Source of the DNA: Saxidomus purpurata
Lineage: Eukaryota > Mollusca > Bivalvia > Venerida > Veneridae
Assembly: GCA_022818135.1 (NCBI GenBank)
Contig: JAFMSR010000012.1
Span: 7,989,570 to 8,053,569 of the forward strand
Direction: 5' to 3'
DNA: 64,000 nucleotides
A program made the position numbers and the translations under genes. Of the stretch, positions 53,366 through 64,000 are shown piece after piece. Numbering within the stretch: the stretch's first letter is position 1; each line of letters begins with the position of its first letter. The notes under the pieces were generated by a model. It was not told the origin of the DNA. It was given only the letters and a program-made list of their open reading frames with translations, and made no database searches.

Positions 53366-54177
53366 CGCAAAGGCAGAATCATATACCACCCAGCCAGGTT
53401 AAGATTAGGCTTCCACTTTGCTAGTTCTAAAAATATTTAAAACAAAGGGGTAATTTTTGCTTTTTTTAAAGAACATACCACTACCAAAGTAATGCTATGT
53501 TGATCAAAGGGTGTTGTAATTGAATGTAAATTTTTGAAGCAGTTTAACTGACTACCCTAGATCAAGTCTCTCCCTAGTTGTACTGCTACATGTAGCTGCT
53601 TTTAGATTTTACTGTTTAAACCAAACATATAGCTTTTCTTTTGCTTTTATTCTTCTTCACGGACGGACAGATGGATCAATGGATAAAAATGGATGGATGG
53701 ATATTAATGACAACAGAGGCATTTTATGAAAACATATGTTTGTGCTTCATACTTATCTTGCTGTATAAGGCCTTTAATGTGCTATATAACAGCAAATTAA
53801 ACCAGTGGTTTCTCTGACCTTTTTCGATGCTGTTTTCCCAATTCAGCTTTGTAATGTATTCAATGTTCATATAATATTTGCACTTATATTTCACAGTAAT
53901 TTATCACTATTTATACACTATTCACTGACTGATCAATCACTTCAGTTCTGAACATTTTTTATATAAAGCTGGTTAAAAACTTGTTCAAAATTACTTATAG
54001 CAGTTAGGCAGAAACTCCCCACCCCCTCAATTTTTGTTAAGCCTTGCCTTGAATGCATGTTTATTTTAACATAGTCTCTCAATCATTTATTTGTTCAAGT
54101 AAATACTTTGCCTTATCAAAAGTTTACTTTTAAAATTGATCTTTTCTAAAGTATAATTTAAAAAGTCATCTTTTAAG

Positions 54178-54243
54178 GGGAGCGGTGGTGTAGAGGTTAA
54201 GGTGTCTGCTGCTCATCCTGGAGGTTGCGGGTTTGAGCCCCAC
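54178..54243 (+). repeat. tRNA-derived SINE head, abruptly ended
   Basis: GGTGGTGTAGAGGTTAAGG (A box) and GGTTGCGGGTTTGAGCCCC (B box) match the head at 33727. The element stops at CCCCAC, where a homopolymer-rich block begins instead of the expected body. Confidence 0.7.
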
Positions 54244-55375
<1,132 letters not shown>

Positions 55376-55691
55376 TATAAACTAAAATGTCATCTAATAC
55401 AATTAGAATACTTACTGCTTAGAAGGCCTACTCCAACTGACAATGAACTGTTATATTTACATATGTTAAAAATTAGAACAATTATTAGATCTATTTAGTC
55501 TTGACTGTTCTGAAACTTGTATAGGGCCCTAATTTAATATTTGGACAAACTAAATGAATGACAAAAGAGTTAACTGAAAATGACAATGCACATAAGACAC
55601 CAGTACTTGTAAACAGCTAATTAGTGTATGTTCAGCCACAACTGTGTAAAAAAACTGACACTGTCAGAATCAGGCCACATTTAAAAAAGTC

Positions 55692-56347
55692 TTTGATTGC
55701 TGTCTCCCGACCCTACTTTTTGAAGTTGAGTAGGTAGGTAGATCTAGGCAATTTATTTTTTTTTTATTTGAAAAAAAAACAACAGTGCTTTATGTGATAG
55801 TTTCTTACAGAATACTTCCTATGTAAAAATAATACAAATCTGTATATGATGAATAAAATTGAAACATACAATTTAAACTACAGTACCTTCATTTGTGACA
55901 GGGGCTGTGGTTTCCCCCTATATCACCTCCTAATCACCCCTAATACCCCTGTATACTCACTTTGGACCTGAATCAATACGGGAAAAAAAAAAAAACCAAA
56001 TTTCAAAATGGTGCTCAAATATTTGATTTAAATACATCACATGAAACTTCTCTAATTGTATTAACTATTAGTTTATAAAACTTAGCATTACATTAAGCCA
56101 TTTGTTAATATATGATGAATCAAATAGAAAACTTAAATTAATCCAGAAATCAAATACGATATTTTATTTGTATTGACAGGATTCATTTTGAATTAAAACA
56201 ATAAAAAAGATCTTCCTTTTGTCTCATGCTCAAATTTCCATGCCGACATGATAAAAATACTTTTGAAAAAAAAATCACCGGGGTGGTCTAATAAAAATAT
56301 TTGGGGCGCAGCATTTTTAGCGGGTCGGTCGGGAGACAGCAAACAAA
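55692..56347. mobile_element. ~655-bp non-autonomous DNA transposon (TIR)
   Basis: TTTGATTGCTGTCTCCCGACC at the left is mirrored by GGTCGGGAGACAGCAAACAAA at the right, about 20 of 21 matching. The interior is AT-rich without coding. I cannot define the target duplication. Confidence 0.7.
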
Positions 56348-56648
56348 CCTATTTTTAATATTGGCCTCAGTGCATAGTGGATTGGAGTGCATAAAAGCCA
56401 GTCACTAATATTTCAGATTTGTTTGTAAATTACCTACTAAAATCATAGTCTTATTTGATCTCATGTGCCTGCTTATGTAACTTAGTGACAAAGACCAAAG
56501 ATTTTATCATGTTGTACCTACCTGTGATCTCAAACCTCTTAACTAAATTTTCCAGGAATATTACCCTTTCCCTTCTCAATGAAGAGCACAGTCGGTTCTT
56601 AACTCTGTACCACGTACCGTATTTTCGTTCCTTATCCGTTTTGGTGGG

Positions 56649-56708
56649 TTCTGACTAAAGTTCACGATCTTCTGAAACAATCTGACTAAAGTTCACGATC
56701 TTCTGAAA
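56649..56708. repeat. ~32-bp tandem duplication
   Basis: CTGACTAAAGTTCACGATCT followed by TCTGAAA occurs twice in a row. Nothing else is seen in 56350-57930 apart from a mild rise in CpG near 57360-57480. Confidence 0.8.
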
Positions 56709-57934
56709 TATAGGAGCTCATAACGTAGCGTTTTTGAGGAGATGATTTTAATCAGATTGCGCAAATATTTGATAATAAATATTTTATAATATTACTTACA
56801 AAATTACTATATTTATCACAGGACGAGCAAGAGAAACGACTGCTAAATACATGGAAACATCATTCTTAGCAATTGAAAGCATTCCTTTAAATAGACGTAG
56901 TTAAAACATTAAAACGTTCAGGATTTGTCATCAAATTTAGAGCAGTGGCTAGATGAACTCTATAATTATGTTTAATCTATATTCATTCCGAAGTCTGTCA
57001 GTGAATGTTTATGTATGAATGCAATTATTAACAGAATATATATAAAGTGCCTTACTTTGCCAGGTGATTTATTCTAGTAAACCTTTTTTTTTAATGTTAA
57101 ATTGAAAATTAAAATATAAGTTTTTATTTTTTAACAAGTTAACTGTCTTTAAATAAAGCTATTGTCATGATAATTATTTTAGTATTATTAAAGCAGCCGA
57201 TTGGAGCAGCTATACTGTTTATATTGTCATAAAATTGGCGTGGGGGGGGCTAGTGAACCGGAATCTTCTCAGAAAATGTCAAAAAATTTATGGTACCCAC
57301 AGTCTAGACTAAGCGTCTTTAAAAATTGTCATAGCAATTTTGAGTATATAAAACATTGGTAGCACTCTGAAAAACCCGGTCAAGTTTTATGCATCGAAGG
57401 CGTTACATAGTGGAAAAAATGTGCCCTTGACGGCGATTGCTCTAACCGTCCCTTACGGCGAATGCTCTCCCCACTGGCCGCTTGCATATTTTCTCCCCAA
57501 TTTTGATTAAATCCGTACCGTGACATGTGCATCAGGAAAACAAACTTAATCCTTGTTTTTCTTATCAAATATGTTCCTTGAAATATTGACCGTTATTCAC
57601 TGGTGGAGAAAGTATAATTACTCTACACTTATAATTAACATTAGTTTGGCGGAAACAATTTATTATGTTGATAAATATGAACTATTTACGTACTAAAATT
57701 ATAAAACCATTTAAGAAAGGCTGGAAACGCAAAAGTATTTCATTGACATTTTTCATTCGGTATTATCCAATTAAAAAGTGCCTTACAGACTAAATTTTTC
57801 CATTAAAAAAATGTTGTACATTCTACTTGTCATTTCATTGGCGGTTGAAAAGTAACCAACTTCCGACCAAAAGCTGCGCCGAAAAAGATAGAAATGGTAC
57901 AGCAACTGGCTTTACGCTGGGTGAAACAAGAGTG

Positions 57935-57995
57935 TTCACCTGATTTCTCTCTCCAGTGTTACAGTGATGCAGGAAGTCTAAGATGGCGCTCGCTT
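57935..57995 (-). promoter_or_regulatory. Candidate OPLAH promoter / non-coding first exon
   Basis: On the minus strand a GCGCCATCTT (YY1-type) motif at about 57982-57991 is followed by TCCTGCATCACTG and, near 57939, AATCAG|GTGAAC, a reasonable splice donor. The surroundings are richer in CpG than the flanks. The position, 6 kb upstream of the start codon, would fit a non-coding first exon spliced to the AG at 51988-51989. This is inference. Confidence 0.22.
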
Positions 57996-58059
57996 GAACA
58001 TAGTAGTTATGGTCCCGTAAATTAATGTTCTTTAAAAACTACTACCGTCGTGTTATAAT

Positions 58060-58275
58060 CAGTTTCACATTCTATATTCATAAACCGGTCGGACTAACTA
58101 GACTGTTGCACCCGCTCTGCTATAGACATGTTCGAGTAAATACCGACTATCATAAATATTCAATCTTTCCACAATCAGTTGTACTTTGGAACAGCTTGCC
58201 CAGCCATGTTGTCACCGTCCCTACCCTTGGTGCATTCAAGGTGGTTATGGTAACCATTCAGTATGAAGTCAGTAA
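58060..58275 (+). pseudogene. LINE ORF2 C-terminal fragment (plus strand)
   Basis: Reads LTRLLHPLCYRHVRVNTDYH, KYSIFPQSVVLWNSLPSHVV and VPTLGAFK. The pattern R-xx-TDYYKxSFFPRTxxxWNSLPxxxxxxxTLxxFK is the typical end of non-LTR retrotransposon polyproteins. No reverse transcriptase precedes it on this strand. Confidence 0.7.
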
Positions 58276-58852
58276 GCAATGTTTTTTATCTTTTCAACTT
58301 TCTAACTCACCCCTCACTTTTAATAGACTTTTATCTTTGTACTTCGCTTCTCACTTTAACTGATGTTGACTATACTTATCAGTATTGTATACTTCATCTT
58401 TACTAACGAGCCTGCGTGCACCCCACGCATGTAACACTCAAAAGAGGAGTTGACATTACACAGTAGAAATAAATGTTTAAATCGTTAATAACACTAACAA
58501 AAATTATAAACCCACCTGCTTGAACTCGCCGAATATCAAATTAAAAACATGTACGAAATCAATTGAAACTCAAATATCAAATTGAAAGTAAGTACGAAAT
58601 AAATTGAAATGAATTTGGAACCGAAACGACTATTGAGACGCAATATAACGCACCAAAAGTGAATGCCAAATCATGCAATTTATCGATCGTATGGGGAAAA
58701 AAACCCAAAACACACACTCCTATCAGGGAGGGAATAGATAGCCTTTTACAGAGGGACCATGGTACCATCTAAAAATTACAACAAACATCAAATCCATTAC
58801 ATTTATACCTTTACATTATTTATATTATTAAGACTGAATATTAACAGATGAG

Positions 58853-60890
58853 TTATCTGTGACTGCATATTTGTTCTAAGGAAGACATTGACTGCATGCT
58901 AAAGTACTTGCTGACTACAGATGAACTGAGCCTGTCTGTGAATTTATAGTTTTGTAAATAACGCAGTCGTCCGCAAAAAGAACGCTGGAAACAGGAACCT
59001 AAGAGGCCTGTGGACTCCCTGATATAACAGGAGCCAAACTGGATGTAGCTCCACGAATGTGTAGAGACCCTGATGTCATAATGGGCTAATTTTAGTAGGA
59101 GTCGACAGTGGTGGACTACTTCTAAAGCTTTACTACAGTCCATGATGGCAACATAAACTTTGCCTCGATGTACTGATTTAGATAAGTCATGAATGAAACC
59201 AACCAATTGGGTTTTGCAAGACTGCCAGGCACGAACACCATAGGATATTAAATTGACACAAATGATCTAAAATATTGCTTAGTAATATATGCTCTAGCAG
59301 CTTGCAAGCTATACAATGTAGAGAGACTAACCTATAATTAGAAACTTTATTTTTTCTCCTTTTTTAAAAATAGGTGTACCAATTTGATGGTGCAGAATCA
59401 CTATAAATTATATATTATTCATATAATATGAATTACGTGTTTTCTTTTGAATAAGTGCTTTTATCTATTAACGTTTAGACAATAGTGTGACAATTTTACT
59501 TTTCTTCATTTTACTGTTTAGTCTATCTCGTTTTTCATTACTTTTTAAGTTCGGAGTTCAACCATGGAATATGTTGTTTACCAAAAACAATCTTGCTGGG
59601 TATATGACTTGAAACTAGTTCATCTAAGTTTTCCTTAAAGGTCCATTACTAACACCAAATCGATTTTTCTTTTAAATCAAATTAACAGGATCTTCTTGGA
59701 AGGAAACATACATATTGACCAGCTTGTGTTCAAAAGAGTTTAACAAAAGAATAAATTATTAAAGAAAGTAGGCTATTCTTTTAATATGTCATTCCCAAAA
59801 TTTTAAGCTTTATCAAGGTTGACAATAAAAGCTATTTTGATTATAACTGACAAGTTTACCTTTCAATGGATGTGCAAAGTCTAGCACTGTTAGGATTAAA
59901 GTGAAAGTAGGATCAACAAACCCAGGTAGGAAATGCACAAACATTTACTGTTTCACTGCAAACCAGGAAATACCCACTATTTAGTTTGCCATTTCAAACT
60001 TATCCAGTTAAAAAGAGATTTTGTAGCAAGGACGTTTACAATATCCACAATTCTTGGACATACATTGAAGCTAGTTGAGTAACATATGAGCATTTCTAGT
60101 AGGTCAATTTGTTTATCAAACAATAAAATTTTAAACGTTTATTTCCCCCAACAGGATTTTACAAGAGTACAACAAGGCAATTACTAATGAAGTATATATT
60201 CTGTAGGTGTTTTCATTTGCGTGAAACAACAAGAGTCAACAAAATAAACCATTCTTCTTGGCGAGGGGGGAGGGGAGGGGTCTGTGTTTAAAGTCTTACC
60301 AATAAGTGATTCCCAATTTATATCGCCTAGATTTAGGTCGCCGCCTATGATAGTTGTACTATTTAGTAAGTCAGTAAGGTAAGGCAAGTTATACTTTCAA
60401 TCTCATCTATGCATTTAAAGTTTTGTGTCAGGCCTGTACGCACTATAAACAAGCAAATCCTTTTAGCCTTTATGTTTAATATTTACCCGTATTATTTCAG
60501 AATTAGATTTTAATTCAGACGTTAAAGAACTTTTAAACCTTTTCTACACTGAAATGAAAACACCACCGCCTCATTTACTTTTTCTATCATTCCTGTAAAC
60601 ATCATAATCAGGAGGGAATACTTTAGCGCAAAGCCCTATACTAACATAGTTTATAGGTCTCTGCTTTGGTTGACGTTTTGAACTGGTATTATTATTTGGA
60701 GGTTTGCTGATTGATGTGCTACAGTGTAATGGGATAGAGTGCTATACCCCAAGTTGTGACTGAATAGATGAGTTGACTGTACTGATGGATAACACAGTTT
60801 TATCTAAGTCTAATGATTTAGTGTGACAAAAAAAGAAGAATTAAAATGTGGTACACCACAATTTGTGCATTGACATGGTTTATTTGAAAA
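58853..60890 (-). pseudogene. Decayed non-LTR retrotransposon (endonuclease + RT)
   Basis: In minus-strand order I see these pieces: a cysteine-containing piece PCQCTNCGVPHFN near 60880-60840; an endonuclease-like FPPDYDVYRNDRKSK then GGGVFIS near 60625-60540, with stops; LVYSAYR-like remnants near 60450; TIIGGDLNLGDINWES at 60300-60350, the endonuclease GGDFN motif; and an RT block at 59206-58853 with GFIHDLSKSVHRGKVYVAIM, DCSKALEVVHHCRLLLKLAH and YDIRVSTHSW (compare DFSKAFDxVxHxxLLxKL). Multiple stops and frameshifts separate these blocks, so the element is dead. Confidence 0.75.
59634..59690. repeat. Solo end of the TTAA MITE family
   Basis: TTAAAGGTCCATTACTAACA followed by CCAAATCGATTTTTCTTTTA matches the left end of the MITE at 49745 with a few changes. 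I find no opposite end, so it is truncated. It lies inside the LINE relic interval. Confidence 0.65.
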
Positions 60891-62710
60891 GTCAGAATGA
60901 AATCGATACATCGTGATGTTAATACCCAGGCATTCGGCATGAAACCAAGTATTTCAATTGACATGGGTTTGACTCTCAATTAGTCCTTAATTCAAATGCA
61001 TTTAAATGTTATGTTAACTCGACGCATTAATTTCGTTTAGAAATATTTCTTAAATCAGGGCCTACACAGTGTGTACCGGAAGTTAAAAACACGCCATCTG
61101 GTGTGGTGCTAAAATCAACTTCTTTAAATACACATGTGCAGATTTTATTTTGAATTAGCAAATCATTGCCACAATATTTCAGGATCATACAATAAATATA
61201 GACTCTTCAAGTAACAGGCATTAAAATAAGTGCAAAATGCAGTAGAGACAATTTCGAGGCTTGCCAAATTCACAGCCACAAAAAGACCGGGAAAAGGTCT
61301 GCCTTGTGTCCAAATTTTCACAAAGACAAAAGTTTCCGCTGCAGTTTATCGTAGTATGATGGTATATACAATATTTACATTTTGAATGCTAAAGTCGAAA
61401 TAAATTCAAACTGGTTTTCATATGTTTAGTACATGAAACCAGGTTTATGTATTGTAACATCAACTGTGACCAAATGGTGAGCAAGACCAGCAGTCTGGCA
61501 TGTCTTGTTAGCATAATTTTGCTCAGACACTAAAGTGTTGATTGCTAATTCCTTGACTGGAACGTTTTCACTTTTATACATGTTAAAATGATTCTGCAGG
61601 TACATTTGTTGCCTTGGGCCAAGTTGCAGGCTGGTAACATTACCCGATCGGGCTTAGAAGCCCTTTCAAGTACAAGTTTATTCTGCGGGCCTAGTAAAAT
61701 GTGCTAAAAATGTCAGGTTATGCATTTCTTGAGATAACAAATAGTAGAATTTTCAGTCACTAATAATTTTGACCATAAAAGTAGCGTTTACTGCACAAAA
61801 TTTCATTGTAAAAGACACCTGTCCCAGCTGTGGGCCTATTTTACGAGGCCTGCAGTTGAATATACGTCAGATTGTCTTCTAATCTCAAACAATTAACATC
61901 TGCTTGATACATGAAATAGTGGAAAATAAACATTTAAACTGCGAATTCGCATATCTTTACACTTTTCTTCTGCTAAAATTGCTCAAAGTCAAACACATAT
62001 TAAATAGGCCCGCAGAATAAACATGTCCCCCTATCATTTACACTTTGCCTTCTCTGGCTTAAATTTATCAAAAGAAGGTATCTTTTTTGTAAATATTCTG
62101 AAAAGTATTTTATAGATAATTTCTGAAGTCCTATAATATGTTCCTTGCAACCTTACATTATGTTAAAAGTCAACACACATGGTCAACATCACCCAACTAT
62201 AATCAGCCAGTAATTGTTGCTGGAGAAACACTGACAGTGTGTAGAACTTATAAAATAAAGTAACATAAAGTTTAAACTTTATTTAAAGATCTGGAATTTT
62301 CAATTACTTTTAATAACTTCAATTAAGCCTGGCTTTAATCACTTTCTTTTTTCCCCAGGATACTTGTTTCTGTGATTTTCATAATGATTCAGGGGAAGGT
62401 CGTATAAAATGTTGATAGAACTTGTTACCTAACCCTGTTTACAATTTACGTCATGCAATTAGTTTGCAGAATCATAATTGGCTTGTAAAGAAATAATGCC
62501 ATTATGCTTGTTCCTTATTTTGCAAGTGAAATATAGAAATATTTCTACATAAATTAACAAAAACAGATCAGTCTGTTTTTCAGTGTTTATATGCAGCATG
62601 ATTGAAGGATAATTTTTGTTTCTAATTTGAAGGAAAATCTGGAGCTAATTGTTTGCGGTTCCCGGTAAGTGTAATGGGGCAAATAAAAATAAATTTTGGC
62701 GCTAAATTCG
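60891..62710. other. No gene seen
   Basis: AT-rich, many stops in all frames. No repeat that I can delimit. Confidence 0.4.
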
Positions 62711-62715
62711 TTCAG

Positions 62716-62870
62716 TTGGACAGATGTTACTGTTAGCTAACAAAATTTATGTCGCAATTTGCTAGTCAATGAAAGAAAACATTGCATGAAGTGTAATTGG
62801 CTAGCTTACGGAAGAAGTCGAAGCTTACTGCTATTGATAGCAGTCTCTGACCTTAAACATGATCAGAGGT
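62716..62870. repeat. Diverged direct repeat, copy 1
   Basis: Shares ACTGTTAGCTAACAA, AAAACATTGCATGAAGTGTA, GCAGTCTCTGA and CTTAAACATGA with 63790-63930, about 1.07 kb downstream in the same orientation. Confidence 0.75.
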
Positions 62871-63789
62871 GCTAATTGATAAACAGGGATCATAAAACGA
62901 AATATGATAGACCTCGGCAAATTTATAATCGTCGTTTGTACCATGGATTTAATTAGCTTGCGTTGTTGATTGACACGAAGCGTTAATGTTACTTTGTAAT
63001 ACAGATTCGCTTCTATATTTAATAACACAATTCATGTATATCGTTATTCCGATAATCAAGTGTCATAACGACTTTAATTCTGCATTGCCTTCTTGGGTCC
63101 CGTTTATTAAATTATTGACTTACATTGGTGCAATCCAAGAAATTGTCCTTAGGCAAATTCTCAAAATGAATATACTTTGGCAATATTCGCGCCTTCAAAA
63201 GCTTGCAGTATTCGTTATGACATTTTAATACTTATTTTAAACCAATTGAACATACTTTTGGAAACATTTTGTTTAATTTAAAACTGTTTAGCATCGCTTT
63301 AAATCAAAGAAACAATTACACATGCTTACGATTAAAATAAGTTCACGGACATGCCAGTTAGTCTTATCGAATTGACACACTTTATTTGTGCAAACGAGGA
63401 TATGCTGATACTTTCATTTTTGGGTTCATGTTGCTGCAAACATTTTTCAGAAAATTATGATATGCAATCCTAGAGTATCTGTGCCATTAACCATTAAGCT
63501 GGCAGAAAAAGAAATTTTGACCCTTGAAAATTTACAAAAATGTTTGAAATAAATTTCGCATGCATTTCGATCTATATAAAGTGTTTGCTATATGCAGTCA
63601 AATGTAACCCACAAGTGTATAACTCCTATCACCTCAAGAATGTGTTATGTAGCCTTTGAAGACTAGGAACTTTTGACCAATGGAAACAGTTTTTTTGATT
63701 GGCGAATTTGTTGGCACAAACTAAAATTGACCCAGAGGGAACCCTGGTTTGTGCCCAGTAAAGTGTAGAGGTATTTTTGAAAATGCATA

Positions 63790-63930
63790 GTTGTACAGAT
63801 GTAACTGTTAGCTAACAAGATTTATGTATGTGCTAGTTGAAGGGAAAACATTGCATGAAGTGTAATATATGTTAGATGAATTCCAATCTTCCTGCTTTTG
63901 TGCAGTCTCTGATCTTAAACATGACTGAAG
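63790..63930. repeat. Diverged direct repeat, copy 2
   Basis: Partner of 62716-62870. The region between the copies (62871-63789) and after them (to 64000) shows no gene. Confidence 0.75.
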
Positions 63931-64000
63931 TCCTTTCTGAAGATGTGAAATAATTTCAAATTTATTGAGACGTAAAGTTAAGTGGAATTTTGCGGCAGGT

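Overview
The window looks like animal nuclear DNA, most likely from a bivalve mollusc. It is AT-rich, genes are split by many introns, and interspersed repeats are abundant: tRNA-derived SINEs, hairpin-capped non-autonomous elements, MITEs, minisatellites and decayed LINEs. Bivalve origin is an inference from repeat style; I could not search a database, so the species is not assigned.

There is one convincing protein-coding gene. OPLAH (ATP-dependent 5-oxoprolinase, gamma-glutamyl cycle) lies on the minus strand from the start codon at 51951 to the stop at 14902. I reconstructed 33 coding exons by hand. All splice phases agree, the total is 3894 nt (1297 residues plus stop; the human enzyme has 1288), and the hydantoinase A-like and B-like halves are both complete. 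Every intron is GT-AG except intron 14, which uses a GC donor. The last intron is about 11.6 kb.

Layout. 1-2812: foldback and palindromic elements. 2813-5500: AT-rich sequence without visible genes. 5620-7735: a 22-bp minisatellite of roughly 95 units. 8513-13720: tandem-repeat elements and direct duplications, partly with noisy sequence. 14902-51951: OPLAH, whose introns hold most of the mobile DNA (an antisense LINE ORF1 relic at 17.1-17.9 kb, several hairpin-capped elements, SINEs, a 42-bp array and a MITE with 54-bp inverted repeats). 52-58 kb: upstream flank with a homopolymer-rich block (244 consecutive G) that looks like an assembly artefact, plus a TIR element. 58.0-60.9 kb: LINE relics in both orientations. 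60.9-64 kb: no gene seen, only a diverged direct repeat.

The most interesting pattern is that several otherwise unrelated repeat families share one design: a head close to ACAAGAG, a small hairpin, a subterminal motif, an internal tandem array, the inverse of that motif at the 3' end, and a short A run. This resembles Helentron-associated non-autonomous elements (HINEs). One copy ends 14 nt from an OPLAH splice donor, and another is followed by an exact duplication of its downstream flank.
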